Below, piece by piece: positions 13,201 to 21,580 of a stretch of 64,000 nucleotides of DNA (positions are counted from its first letter, which is position 1; each line of letters starts with the position of its first letter). Source of the DNA: Argopecten irradians (taxonomy: Eukaryota > Mollusca > Bivalvia > Pectinida > Pectinidae); NCBI RefSeq assembly GCF_041381155.1, contig NC_091147.1, forward strand, positions 30,911,349 to 30,975,348. Direction: 5' to 3'. The translations under genes were made by a program, and so were the position numbers. The notes under the pieces are model-generated. The model saw only the letters and a program-made list of their open reading frames with translations. It was not told where the DNA came from and ran no database searches.

Positions 13201-14692
13201 AATTCCCCTGAAATTAGTATCAATGATGAGATATGGAATTCCGCACGAATTAGTATCAATGATGAGATATGGAATTCCCCGGAAATTAGTATCAATGCTG
13301 AGATATGGAATTCCCCGCGAATTAGTATCAATGATGAGATATGGAATTCCGCGCGAATTAGTATCAATAATGAGATATCGATGTTTCTCGTCGTGAAATT
13401 CAACTGTAGAGTAACTTACTTTAATATGTTACCATCATTAGTACAAATATGTAGCGAATTTGACAGATTTAATATTTCAGAATTTCCAATGAGTGTAAGA
13501 TGATACAATGTATTTAAAATAAAATGTCGCCTTGATAATTACATTCCAGTTGAACTCACTACAAGCCAGGGTAGGTTACCCAGAGGAGATAAAGAACAAC
13601 ACATACCTAAACAACAGATACCACAGTGTGAGTTCAACCATTTACACTCAGTATCAATAACAAATCATCTGTACATTAAAAGATTGTTTTCTCTCTCTGC
13701 CTTCCGAGTTTACAGAAAGAACCTCAGTGTATGTGACTGTCAAAAATATTAAAGATGCTTCACCGCCGACAAATGTTAATTTTCTCTATCAAAAACAGGA
13801 GCAGACGATTTAGAATTTTTCGTCAGTTACAAAAGTTACTAACTTTACACCGTTACCACCAAGTCTGAGCTTCAAGATAAAAATATTAAAAATAATAAAT
13901 TGAATCCCGAACAAATTCCGTGTCGCTATGTCCTACATGTGCAGTACTGATTGCGCATGCACGGAAAGCAAAAAAAAATAATTAGTGATTGTGTTTGTTA
14001 GACATATACATACACGATTAAACACCAATTATTGTTCATTTGATGGGTATTATTTATGCTCTGTCGGCGGTGGAGCATATTTAACTTTTACTGCATATCA
14101 ATTTGAGTTCAGAGTTCAACTCGATAATTTTAAAAACACATTATATAACTTTATGAAAACATTGCTTTGAAAATAATTATAATCGACGATACAATATAAA
14201 TATTTTATTTATTGGATAACAAACTCATTATAATGTGTATCCACGTACTTATTCTCAATGGTTTCGTTCCAGTACATTATGGATCAAAATATGTATTTCC
14301 AAAATACATTAAATTCTGTGAAAGCTGAGGCAGCCTCTACCCTCCGGGACCTTGTAACGCCAAGCAATGAGTTAGAGTAAGTCAACGTTCTGTCACTGGA
14401 ACATTAGCAAGTCAAGTTTTAGGTTGTCAATCCAAGATTTAAGTTAATGGCTTTTAATATCACATTTTAATCATGCAGAAAATAATAAATAAAAATGTCT
14501 CTATGGTGACATCACGATAACGTCAAGTTGTTTTCGCGCCATTCTTGGATTTTATTGTCAATATGAAAATAAATGACATTGATATAATCAGATTATTACT
14601 TCTAATTATGTTGTTTTATTGTATTTATAGATGGGAAACACCAGCGCCCACTGCAGGAGACGTGTTCTATGATCTAGATCACAACGTGATAG
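549..14692 (+). CDS. M13-family metallopeptidase (neprilysin/ECE-like), partial gene, ten exons
   Basis: The gene is inferred from ten exons: 549-754, 6900-7073, 7633-7716, 8774-8913, 9924-10017, 10476-10604, 11082-11180, 13550-13627, 14273-14376 and 14631-14692. Their joined phases agree throughout and give about 390 residues. M13 enzymes are usually type II membrane ectopeptidases of about 700-780 residues that cleave small extracellular peptides. Family landmarks seen in order are IGGWP, HIIH/IEQPHLGLPDR, FETQLA, LTIDQLQHMFPG, LDWKQYI, RWQQCVDE, TWMDLATR, ARVGYPEE and DVFYDLDHNVI. These match the N-terminal and middle parts of the ectodomain. The membrane anchor lies upstream of the window. 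The HExxH/ExxxD zinc region should come soon after the last exon but is not found on either strand of the window. Intact splice sites and phases favour a live gene. Which M13 paralogue it is cannot be told. Confidence 0.9.
766..2941. mobile_element. TTAA-flanked MITE copy 1, interrupted by a foldback element
   Basis: TTAA at 766-769 and 2938-2941 flanks an element that begins AGATGCTCCGCCGCCGACA and ends TGTCGGCGGTGGAGCATCT, an almost perfect terminal inverted repeat. The MITE body is 770-1103 plus 2909-2937. It is closely related to the uninterrupted copy at 13753-14080. There is no transposase frame, so it is non-autonomous. TTAA target duplication is used by piggyBac and Kolobok elements, among others; I do not assign the superfamily. 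Confidence 0.85.
1104..2908. mobile_element. Foldback-type element nested in MITE copy 1
   Basis: Two long inverted arms, about 1104-1546 and 2464-2908, share a start AGGTCASAGAAATCAC and stay highly similar for about 440 bp. Within each arm a subunit of roughly 175-230 bp recurs, recognisable by a GAATTTCATAAA core and a CTTTTCACCGA core. The centre (about 1547-2463) is AT-rich with no coding signal. Comparison with the uninterrupted MITE at 13753-14080 puts the insertion at a TTTAT stretch, with a possible TTTAT duplication at 1098-1102 and 2910-2914. A transcript through it would form a very long hairpin. Confidence 0.8.
2990..3021 (+). pseudogene. Exon fragment copy from the M13 gene
   Basis: About 30 bp match 706-735, inside the first exon, with only two differences in the aligned core (both read CCTGAGTGTCGAGTC, then GATCCCAG, then CTCCC). 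It lies about 50 bp beyond the end of MITE copy 1 and has no splice sites of its own. It looks like a small captured or duplicated exon piece and not a functional exon. Confidence 0.7.
3093..4300. mobile_element. GC-rich non-autonomous DNA element with hAT-like ends, copy 1
   Basis: The ends CAGTGGCGTAGGAAG and CTTCCTACGCCCCTG are inverted repeats with one mismatch. CTTGC occurs directly outside both ends (3088-3092 and 4301-4305), a possible 5-bp target duplication. The CAGNGGCG terminus resembles hAT elements, whose duplication is usually 8 bp, so the class is tentative. Inside are at least three units of about 115 bp (cores at 3461, 3578 and 3691) containing GTCCGGGGGTCTCCCCCGGG. No transposase is present. 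It also has a 22-C run (3152-3173) and a 44-G run (4184-4227). Confidence 0.75.
4184..4227 (+). repeat. 44-base G homopolymer
   Basis: This is an uninterrupted run of G inside the GC-rich element. A run this long can fold as G-quadruplex, and its exact length is doubtful in any assembly. A 22-C run sits about 1 kb upstream in the same element. Confidence 0.9.
4673..5585. mobile_element. GC-rich non-autonomous DNA element, copy 2 (3' end missing)
   Basis: It starts with the same CAGTGGCGTAGGAAGATGAA terminus as the element at 3093 and runs parallel to it, including the roughly 115-bp internal units, an ATTGTTGT-containing AT-rich segment and the GACATGTTTGCCCCC stretch. It stops at about 5585, before the terminal inverted repeat. 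It lies in the same orientation only 370 bp after copy 1, so this intron holds a tandem pair. Confidence 0.7.
5672..5910. repeat. 46-bp tandem repeat, about five units
   Basis: Five units begin near 5672, 5718, 5764, 5809 and 5855 and share AATGTCCATTAGACGGATAG, then TATAACTA and an AT-rich end. Two overlapping minus-strand frames across it are by-products of the repetition. A lone echo, TGTCCATTAGACAGATT, lies at about 6299-6315. Confidence 0.85.
5911..6899. other. Intron, no gene seen
   Basis: This AT-rich intron sequence leads up to the exon at 6900. A polypyrimidine-like tract ending TTTTTCCAG sits directly before that exon. I see no other feature apart from the echo of the 46-bp repeat at about 6299. 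Confidence 0.6.
6900..7073 (+). CDS. M13 peptidase exon 2 of window
   Basis: 174 bp, phase 0 at both ends, acceptor TTCCAG and donor GTATGG. It encodes 58 residues beginning IEQPHLGLPDRNLFL and ending MVVFETQLAK. The segment resembles the family's HIDQPxLGLPxRDYY motif and the following helix ending in FExxIA. Its first codon continues directly from HIIH of the previous exon. Confidence 0.95.
7074..7632. other. Intron, no gene seen
   Basis: AT-rich intron with TGACGTCAT-like motifs near 7110 and 7430 but no coding content. It ends in the short acceptor GTTGATAG at 7625-7632. Confidence 0.6.
7633..7716 (+). CDS. M13 peptidase exon 3 of window, source of the 52-bp minisatellite
   Basis: 84 bp, 28 residues, phase 0 at both ends. 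It reads LTQNVEEHHDHSQDQ, then RLTIDQLQHMFPG, and fills the gap between FETQLAK and LDWKQYIYNIF as the family alignment requires (compare the YNKMTLAQIQ region of neprilysin). The donor is GTAGGT at 7717. The last 36 bases of the exon plus the donor and about 16 intronic bases form the unit that is amplified downstream. Confidence 0.92.
7681..8660 (+). repeat. Exon- and splice-donor-derived minisatellite, 52-bp unit, about 19 copies
   Basis: The first unit is the 3' end of the exon ending at 7716 together with its donor. Each unit holds CTGACCATTGACCAACTACA, GCACATGTTCCCCGGG and GTAGGTACTATGTATA, with occasional changes such as TTTGTATA, GATCCCGGG or one shortened unit near 8365. Nearly every unit keeps the GG/GTAGGT donor. 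The unit has no acceptor. Because 52 is not a multiple of three, using any downstream donor shifts the frame and meets TGA in the second unit (CAT TGA), so only the first donor preserves the protein. Confidence 0.95.
8774..8913 (+). CDS. M13 peptidase exon 4 of window
   Basis: 140 bp, starting in phase 0 and ending after two bases of a codon. It encodes LDWKQYIYNIFNMDQV, then VVLLSNAEYFRNVFSLLQ and NTSA, matching the family's FSWLNFxN ... VxVYAPEYL region. The acceptor is TTTAAAG and the donor is the weak GTTCGT. Confidence 0.93.
8914..9923. other. Intron with a perfect 12-bp hairpin, no gene seen
   Basis: The only structure noticed is a perfect inverted repeat, GTTGGCATTCAT / ATGAATGCCAAC, at 9644-9674 with a 7-base loop. 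The rest is AT-rich intron ending in a pyrimidine-rich TTTTTACTTGTAG acceptor. Confidence 0.6.
9924..10017 (+). CDS. M13 peptidase exon 5 of window
   Basis: 94 bp. Its first base completes an arginine codon begun in the previous exon, followed by AEANYINWMLLQDLIMTLP, then AKIRQLHQTFTQ. This is the conserved LMSWRFIMDLVSSL-like helix of M13 enzymes. The donor is GTATAG. Confidence 0.93.
10018..10475. other. Intron, no gene seen
   Basis: AT-rich intron. Nothing beyond the splice signals is recognised. Confidence 0.6.
10476..10604 (+). CDS. M13 peptidase exon 6 of window
   Basis: 129 bp, 43 residues, phase 0. It contains SPRWQQCVDETNKAFSLAVA, then RLFVDQHF, equivalent to the family's TWRRCxxYVNxNMxxAVGRLYV motif, including the conserved Trp and Cys. 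The donor is GTTAGT. Confidence 0.95.
10605..11081. other. Intron, no gene seen
   Basis: AT-rich intron without recognisable features other than the acceptor TTTTATTCAG. Confidence 0.6.
11082..11180 (+). CDS. M13 peptidase exon 7 of window
   Basis: 99 bp, 33 residues, phase 0. It reads VQDMFAKTKSSMRNILQRE, then TWMDLATRTFALEK, matching the family's region around TWMDxxTKxxAxxKA. The donor is GTATGA. Confidence 0.95.
11181..11792. mobile_element. Intron with remnants of a palindromic DNA element
   Basis: About 11385-11470 holds a short palindromic stretch (GGCTGTATTGCATGG / CCATGCAATAAAGCC) and a CGTGACGTCACG motif. About 11675-11792 holds an imperfect palindrome (CTCGGGATCACAAAATGT ... CATTTTGTGACCCTCGGG), then CATATGAAAGAGTCTTA. 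The same ending occurs in the palindrome at 14997-15152, so this is probably a related non-autonomous element. Its left border is not certain. Confidence 0.5.
11793..13385. repeat. 36-bp minisatellite, about 44 units
   Basis: The unit is GAATTAGTATCAATGATGAG plus ATATGGAATTCCCCG. Units up to about 12060 are more diverged (ATCCATGAGGAGATATCG variants); the rest are very uniform. Two unit types, ending CCCCGGAAATT or CCGCGCGAATT, alternate irregularly, giving a partial 72-bp higher order. Since 36 is divisible by three, long frames open on both strands, including a 480-codon frame at 12061-13503 repeating ISINDEIWNSPE. The array lies wholly inside an intron and shows no codon-level constraint, so I do not call a gene. 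Confidence 0.93.
13550..13627 (+). CDS. M13 peptidase exon 8 of window
   Basis: 78 bp, 26 residues, phase 0. It reads LNSLQARVGYPEEIKNNTYL, then NNRYHS, and matches the family's ERIGYPDxIxxxxxLxxxY motif. The acceptor is ACATTCCAG and the donor is the good GTGAGT. It begins about 165 bp after the 36-bp array. Confidence 0.95.
13749..14084. mobile_element. TTAA-flanked MITE, copy 2 (uninterrupted)
   Basis: TTAA at 13749-13752 and 14081-14084 flanks a 328-bp element beginning AGATGCTTCACCGCCGACA and ending TGTCGGCGGTGGAGCATAT. The body aligns along its length with the two parts of the copy at 770-1103 and 2909-2937, including CAAAAACAGGAGCAGACGAT and GATTGCGCATGCAC. It has no coding capacity. 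It serves as the empty site that defines the foldback insertion. Confidence 0.88.
14273..14376 (+). CDS. M13 peptidase exon 9 of window
   Basis: 104 bp, phase 0 start, ending after two bases of a Glu codon. It encodes YIMDQNMYFQNTLNSVKAEA, then ASTLRDLVTPSNELE, the helical stretch that precedes the family's W-x(5-8)-VNAFY motif. The donor is GTAAGT, the best among this gene's donors. Confidence 0.93.
14377..14630. repeat. Short intron carrying an inverted dispersed repeat
   Basis: Positions 14490-14565 are the reverse complement of a sequence at about 240-325, with GAYGTCAC, GATAACGTC and TTTTCGCGCCATTCTTGGAT shared. It is probably a remnant of another small dispersed element. Confidence 0.6.
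14631..14692 (+). CDS. M13 peptidase exon 10 of window (last one found)
   Basis: 62 bp. The first base completes Glu, followed by WETPAPTAGDVFYDLDHNVI and one base of the next codon, which begins with G. It corresponds to the WxxxxxxVNAFYxxxxNxIxFPAG block of the family. The donor GTATGC follows at 14693. The next exon should encode the FPAGILQ-like motif and then the HExxH zinc site; neither is found downstream in this window. Confidence 0.92.
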
Positions 14693-14900
14693 GTATGCTC
14701 AGAATCACTAACACAGTCATTTGGTGGGTAGAAAACGGGAATGGATCATTTTGTGTTAATGTTTACATACCGGTATTTCCTTCCAAGGGAAATAGCTTTT
14801 ATGAGTCTGTAGGAATATATTATATATGACATTTGTAGTGGCTTAAAGTACCTTATTTTTATCTGAAATAATGGTCATTGTTTAAGTGAAAACAGTAAAA

Positions 14901-14993
14901 ATTAATCTGGTATCTTACAATGCTTGGTAAGTGTCTAAAACAAATCAATCTGTTATCTTACAATGCTTGGTAAGTGTTTACAAACAAATTAAT
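14901..14993 (+). repeat. 44-bp tandem repeat, segment 1
   Basis: Two units of ATTAATCTGGTATCTTACAA / TGCTTGGTAAGTGTTTACAAACAA. Each carries TTG/GTAAGT, a full match to the intronic part of the 5' splice-site consensus. The array resumes at 16341 after an inserted element. Confidence 0.85.
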
Positions 14994-16340
14994 ATAAGAC
15001 TCTTTCATATCTACACATGGAGGATAGGGGTATTCCACCCGAGGGGTCAGAAAATGTGGTAAAACCCGAGGCTTGCCGATGGTTTTACCACATTTTCTGA
15101 CCCCGAGGGTGGAATATCCCCTATCCTCTATGTGTACATATGAAAGAGTCTTTTTCTCTCATATCGTTACCAAATTTCCGTTAAAATACCTGCCGGTCCA
15201 TCATTTTACTTCATTTTTTCCGATTTTTTATTACATAATTTTATGCTAAAACAATAAGATATCCTTGAAAAGCATACCCGTTTTTGGCAAACTGAAAGTT
15301 TGCGGACAAAATAAGATCCTTTTGTTGTATCTTATCTGGGTGAATGTATAATTCTCTGAAAAATATTTCGTGGCCTGACCGACTTTTTTCCTGTACCCGA
15401 TCACATGGTACACGTTTGCGTACATCCGCGAAATATATAGCGCCAATGTACAAAACAAAAAAACAATCAAAGAGAAAAGATTGATTTTGTGTGGCACATG
15501 TATTTCAGTTCTAACTACAACATTGTTGTCATTTTGAAGAAACGTAGCGGTAATTTTCACTGTTTTGTCACTTCAGTCAAAGCACTGCGTCATACGTGAC
15601 GTCACGACTTTCGTCGGAATTCCATTCATATATTGGCGGTCAAGGCTACTCCTAGTCGCTCTCGATCACCATGATCAGAAGATGTTTTGATTTTGGAGCT
15701 TGTTTTGTTGTATCAACATTTTTTACAGTTGTTCATATGGGATCCAGCGAACATGATTTCGATACGAGTGTCCGACCTTTGTTGTGATACAGGATTGTAC
15801 GTATTTAAACGTGATTCTTGTTTAGAAGCGAAGCGGAGGACTGTTCTCGCTCAGATGGTAGGCTAATCGTACGTTAACTATAGTATGGGGTTTTCATGTT
15901 CGACAGCAAGTTTGAAATCATAAATTTGTGTCTATCATTCAGAGTTCTATAATCATTTAGCGATTGTGTGTGTTGTCAGTAAGTTAACAGAAACATGCAT
16001 GCTACAGTAAGGGACATGATAGTCGGTCATTTTTGGACTTAGGCCTAACCGGATGACGTGACACAGGGGCACGCAACATATTCATTAATGATTACGCGTA
16101 GTAGATATGCATGTACGTCATATTCTAATAGGATACGATGCACGCATGATCAAAATATTATATATATTAACAGCATTTACGTGCCCCTGTGCAACAGGTA
16201 GGCCTAGATGGCATATTTCAACAGTTGTCTCCATGTAACACAAATTAATCCGCGCGCGTGAAATGCCATGTAAGATAGATTTATCTTACATAGCTATCTT
16301 ACATGGGCAAACTCTATATAACATAGCCTGATATGAGAGA
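14994..16340. mobile_element. 1.35-kb element inserted in the 44-bp array, with a 155-bp palindromic left end
   Basis: The 44-bp array breaks at about 14993 and resumes in register at about 16341, which defines the insertion. The duplicated target is AT or AAT at most. The left end is a near-perfect palindrome at 14997-15152: AAGACTCTTTCATAT ... ATATGAAAGAGTCTT, with arms containing CCCGAGGGGTCAGAAAATGT. The right end, GATATGAGAGA, is weakly inverted relative to the left. A second hairpin, CCATGTAAGATAG / CTATCTTACATGG, lies at 16266-16306. There is no coding frame of note, so it is non-autonomous; the class is not assigned. Confidence 0.65.
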
Positions 16341-16482
16341 ATCTGGTATCTTACAATGCTTGGTAAGTGTTTACAAACAAATTAATCTGGTATCTTACAA
16401 TGCTTGGTAAGTGTTTACAAACAAATTAATCTGGTATCTTACAATGCTTGGTTATTATGTACAAACAAATTAATCTGGTATC
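16341..16482 (+). repeat. 44-bp tandem repeat, segment 2
   Basis: Just over three units in register with segment 1. Two keep GGTAAGTG; one has GGTTATTATG at that position. The last unit is broken after TATC by the LTR element and resumes with TATC at 22069. Confidence 0.9.
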
Positions 16483-17298
16483 TGTCATAGAGAAATTTGA
16501 GATGTTCTTTGTTGTTATATAATTGTATATTTTACCTATAGATGTGTTGACAAGTTTAAAATCTACCCTAAGGCATTGTGGTCTTATTTTTGTGGAGTGA
16601 CCGACAATTACATATAGTATTCACATGTCAAAGTGTTTATAACCTTCCTTGAGGCAATGGTGTCATTGATAAGCTTAAGTAGATATATTTCATATCAAAC
16701 TGCCGATATATTTTCAAGTCGTTTAATTGTGATAATATCTTTATGCTATTGATCTTGATTACATCCGGGTTTACCTATCGGACAATGGTCATTTTATTAT
16801 AAAAACCCATGCCTGATTTATGAACATCAGTTGGATTTCCAACCTTCAAGGCGGTCACTACGGATATTTCTTGGATTACCAGATAGTGAACTGTGTGTGA
16901 ACATTATTCAAATTCGGAACTTTTATAAGGTGGATCGCCATCTACGGACAACTTATTCGGTGTCTACATATTGGATTACCAATACGAGTGAACTTTCATT
17001 TTATTTCTATGTAATGTGCCACATATGTTTGATATATGAGAAAGAAATACAATACAAGAGAAAAGCAAATTCCACTTGAATTCTTCGTTTTGTGTCCTGC
17101 AATTTATATAATTACCAACGGTCCGAACTGAACTTGAAAACAACACACATTTTCTTTATTAAAATTGGTGAGAGAATTCGGAGTAACTTGCCACAGGTAA
17201 GCCAAGTTACGCACAAGATCCCCGGGAACCTCAGCGAGACCCCAACCTTGGAGCACCAAGACAAGTACTGTTGCCACAAATCTGCTCCGCATTCAACA

Positions 17299-18267
17299 AT
17301 GGATACCACATACCGAAACGAAATGTCGTACCAAAGAGCATTCCCCACAACGACACGAACAACGTTTCTACCAAATCTACCTTTCAACCGAAGATGGACA
17401 CGTTCTACTGACGAAGCCTGTCAAACAACGGCTACAAGGCACCAGGGACCCCCTATGTCATCTAACAGCCCAACATCGTCGCCTCGGAATCAGTGTTTTA
17501 GATGTGGTAAGTGGGTATTCCATTGTTTTCAAGAGCACGTTAATATCTCTTGTCAGGCAAAATCAGCCCAATGTTTCAAATGTGGCAAATTAGGACATTT
17601 TTCACGGGCTTGTTTTTCAAAGCGCCCAATTTCGGACCAATCAAACCAAAATCATAAATCAAAAAGTAAATTTCACAAAAGCAGGGACGCAAAACGCATG
17701 TCAGAGTTCATCTTACGAAAATCAATCGTATATGCATTTCCATTTTCGGACCTTTCTGACTCAGAGTTCACCAAAATAAACAAAAGAAATCAAATTCAAG
17801 TGCAAATTTTAACACCGATCAAAAGCAACAATGGCACAAATGAAAACGAGCTGGAAATTAAAGAGCTCAAAATCACCAATGAAAATCTTGAAGCGGAAAA
17901 TGAACGCTTAAAATCAGAGCTGAACGAGAATCAAACTTATACCAATGAGCTAAGAGTCAGCTTTGCAGAAACTTTTAATTTGTACCAGAGTGAACATGAG
18001 CGTTTAAAACGGGAGAATGCATTTTTTTTAAAAAGAAACGACGATAAATCTGGTCAAATAGTTCGTCTTGAAAAAGACATCACAAAATACAAGGAAACAA
18101 TCGCTAATCTTGAAAGCAAGATTCAGAATTTTGAAAGAGAAACTTCGCTTGTAAATTCTCAAACCTCTCGACAAAATTGTCAAAATTACGCACCTCCCAA
18201 TCATAACCAACCATTTCGGCCAAATCGAAGACGAGGAAATTTTGGAAATCAATTCGGCTATTCTTAA
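17299..18267 (+). CDS. Gag-like protein of the LTR element
   Basis: An open frame of 322 codons from the ATG at 17299, which is in a good initiation context (ACAATGG). The same frame is also open upstream into the LTR. A CCHC zinc knuckle (C-x2-C-x4-H-x4-C) lies at 17572-17613 within CFKCGKLGHFSRAC, preceded by another cysteine-rich stretch from 17494. Residues about 180-285 are rich in Glu, Lys, Asn and Leu in heptad-like order (NENLEAENERLKSELNENQ), which suggests a coiled coil. The C-terminus is Asn/Arg/Pro-rich. Zinc knuckles in Gag nucleocapsid domains bind element RNA. I infer a structural, RNA-binding role that would need a partner element's enzymes. Confidence 0.7.
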   Translation: MDTTYRNEMSYQRAFPTTTRTTFLPNLPFNRRWTRSTDEACQTTATRHQGPPMSSNSPTSSPRNQCFRCGKWVFHCFQEHVNISCQAKSAQCFKCGKLGHFSRACFSKRPISDQSNQNHKSKSKFHKSRDAKRMSEFILRKSIVYAFPFSDLSDSEFTKINKRNQIQVQILTPIKSNNGTNENELEIKELKITNENLEAENERLKSELNENQTYTNELRVSFAETFNLYQSEHERLKRENAFFLKRNDDKSGQIVRLEKDITKYKETIANLESKIQNFERETSLVNSQTSRQNCQNYAPPNHNQPFRPNRRRGNFGNQFGYS

Positions 18268-18716
18268 ATTTTTAGCGGTTTTTCTTAACCCATGCTTAAG
18301 CTAATTTTACTTCTAGATTTGAAGAAGTTAATGAAATTCAATGACAGTCTCTTGAAAACAACAGTATCCACTTTTATTATATGTGTGTTAATTTGATGGA
18401 CAATCTACTGAATGAACGTTATAAAGTTGTGAAAAGCCTCTAGGTGTATTTAGATTATCAACACTGACTTGTTTAACAAATAATTTAGACTCTGGGACAG
18501 AGTCTTCCTGAGCGAGAAGGAAGTTGTCATAGAGAAATTTGAGATGTTCTTTGTTGTTATATAATTGTATATTTTACCTATAGATGTGTTGACAAGTTTA
18601 AAATCTACCCTAAGGCATTGTGGTCTTATTTTTGTGGAGTGACCGACAATTACATATAGTATTCACATGTCAAAGTGTTTATAACCTTCCTTGAGGCAAT
18701 GGTGTCATTGATAAGC

Positions 18717-21580
18717 TTAAGGATGTATTCTGCTGAGGGGTCAAAAATTTCTTGTAAATACATTTTTTTTTCTTATGACTTTTTTGAAAGAGGGGTTATT
18801 GACAAACAAAAAAATGCAATAAAAAATATATGTTGGTGTGCTTCTTTTTTCTCTATAGCTTCTTGAAAATGCCTACTTATTTAAACTTTTTTCATCAATT
18901 TTCCATGAAAAATTCAATTATGAACAATAATTATTAAAATAAACAAAATATAAGTATCAGGTTAATTTTCTTCTTCTTCAAATTGATTCATGACTATGTC
19001 ATTGACAAAGTTTGAGCAAAAAATTGTAAATGAAAACACATGTGTTGCCACTTGTTTCTTATTTTCATCCGGGTATGATTGATTATGTATGGCATGATTT
19101 AAATACATTTTTTAGCATTTAAACTAAAATTTATCCAAATTGTTGTAAATACATCTTCTCCAATTTTTTTCATATGATAAAAGAGACCTAAACGAACAAA
19201 TATTTGAAAAAAAAATAATAGGTTAGTGTTGAAACTTTAGAAATAATGATGAAAAAAAGAGAAAACCAAAAAATTACAGAGTTATCTCCCCTGGCCCGAT
19301 TTACCAAATACATTGCTATTCATTTGGGGTGCATCCAATTTAATGCAAACATTGCAACAAACATTTTTTATTCTTCCAAAATAGTAATAGTATATAGTTA
19401 ATTATTTTTTTTCAAAATTTATATTGTTTTTCAGATACAAATAGAGGACATCGAGAATCATATATAATAATAAATTTTGCCACTTTTAACATGACTGACA
19501 GAACCACAAAGTACAGGTCTTAGTTATAATATTCATATTTATTTTACATACCTACAATTATGTAAGTATGTTGAATAAATTAATTTAATAAAAAATGTCT
19601 TTTTTTTTTAATTTCACCTATATGTATTTAACATTTTATTGTTTTCACAAGAAGAATGAATGGTGTAATGCCATAACTATGTAAATGTCGGAAAAGAAAT
19701 ATCCATTTTAGATATGATGTGAATAGTGAATATAAGTTGTAAAAAAATTATAAATCATTAGAATTCCATTTCACATCTGCTTCAGACTTCTGTATCCAGT
19801 TCATTAGTATGCATAAATAATTAATCAATGCATGTTTAATTTACTCCGCCTTACAGCTAACAAGTATATGCCAGGTATATATAAAGAGCCATCAATCATG
19901 ACACAACAAAAGTGCTAGCAAGAAATGTTGTTGTTGTTATTTTTATATATATATATATAATATATAAATTTATATATGTACATTGTATGTGAAAGGTACT
20001 ATATATTAGAGATTTTGCACCAGAAATTGCCTTCATTGGCATGAATAAGAAATTTAATCTAGACTATTCCTATACATGTGTAATATGGTTCTGGATCAGT
20101 ATTAGGTACAGTAGTTTATCTGTAAATTTGAGATCCAAGATTGGAACACTTGTCTTGTCATGTATTTGTCTGCTCCTCTTATATTACACATGTACAGTTC
20201 ATGTCTATATATCCAACATGAAAGAAGCTAACACAATACTGCATTATTGATTTATTTATTTCACATAATAGAATTTCACCCGATAACATACACCAGGTAT
20301 ATATGCCTCTTTCACATTATGTGTATGACACATGTCCAAGAAAATTTTACACCATTATGATAAATTAATTGTCAGAGTACCAAAACTGAAAATGTTTTTT
20401 GGTCACAGAATTTTCATTTCCTCTTGTACACACATGTTGAACACAAATTTGCTCCTGGAGTGGTTCCTAGTCGAATAATACTGTGATGTGCCTGCAGCCA
20501 TTCTGTAACAAAAATATGAGAACATCCATGTACAGATGTATATCATTAGGCCTTTCATGTGTCAAAGAAATATGATTTGTTACTTTCATAAATTTTACAA
20601 CAATGTCAGTTCAGAAAAAAACAGAGATGAACAAGTTTTCATTCTTTTCTAATACCCTAACCTAGTATCATTTATAAATCATAGACATGAAATCTGATAA
20701 ATGAATATTAATGTGTGCACATTGTACATGTGTGGAGGGGCTGATGGGAATATTACCTGAGTGCAATGTACAACATTTTAGCTATAGAATAAGTGTTTTA
20801 CACATTGTTAATATATTGCATTTGATAATTGCGTTTATAATTAATGTAATAAAAATGTAAATGTACTTACATTTAGAATGTACCTTATTTACTGCCGTCA
20901 GTTGGAAGATCTTGCCACTTTGAATAACTTGTTAGCCTAAGACTGTAAGATATTCTGAACAGTGTCAGTCAGTATTACGTACTAGTACTTAGAGGCAGTT
21001 ACGTGAAATCGATGTAAGACAGGGCTCATTTTCCGCAACTGTATCACCAAACACACTGTCGTAAATTATCAGCATGATCATTCTTTCAACATTCCAGGGC
21101 AGCTGTCAAGTTTATAATCTTGAGCTCGACTGCCCAACTGCAAGTTGGTCTGTCCGTCTAGTCACCAGTCAGTTTGCTATTAAGTATTAATTAGGCCTAA
21201 AGTTCCACGATAAACTAAATCTTGGTGTTTCATGTTTATCTTTCTTCTAGTGTCACATTACAAGTGCACTGACTCTATATTATTCTCCTAATGACGGTTG
21301 AAAGACGTCACTCTCACCACACACATGAAAACTCGACCGACATTGTTTACATTTCCAGCCATTGCGCCGATATACGATATGTCGTAAAATGATACTATTC
21401 TTCACTAAAACTATAAATAAACACTCGTGACTTCATGGAAACATCATATTTAGTTTCTTTTTAATAGTAAACACCTTAATAACCAAAAATATTTTAAAAA
21501 TTGGTTTACGTCATAGAAATGTTACTAAAGAGTTACGTCCCTTTGTTCACGTCAAAATCCTCACCAGAAAACTACCTTAA
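18717..21580. mobile_element. 2.86-kb TTAA-flanked DNA element inside the 3' LTR
   Basis: TTAA at 18717-18720 and 21577-21580 flanks 18721-21576. The 5' LTR has a single uninterrupted TTAA at the matching place (16675-16678), so it is the empty site. The ends GGATGTATTCTGCTGAGG and, on the reverse strand, GGTAGTTTTCTGGTGAGG form an imperfect inverted repeat. TTAA duplication plus GG ends would suit Kolobok-like elements, but no transposase is present and the longest frames are about 60-70 codons. The interior is very AT-rich, with a TA microsatellite near 19945-19975. Confidence 0.8.

Noticed and set aside
12061-13503. 480-codon frame repeating ISINDEIWNSPE
   Set aside because: It is the 36-bp intronic minisatellite read in one of several open frames. 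It sits between two spliced exons of the peptidase gene and has equally open frames on the other strand.
20041-20250. 69-codon frame in the TTAA-flanked element as a transposase remnant
   Set aside because: It is short, AT-rich and without any transposase motif. The element is better described as non-autonomous.
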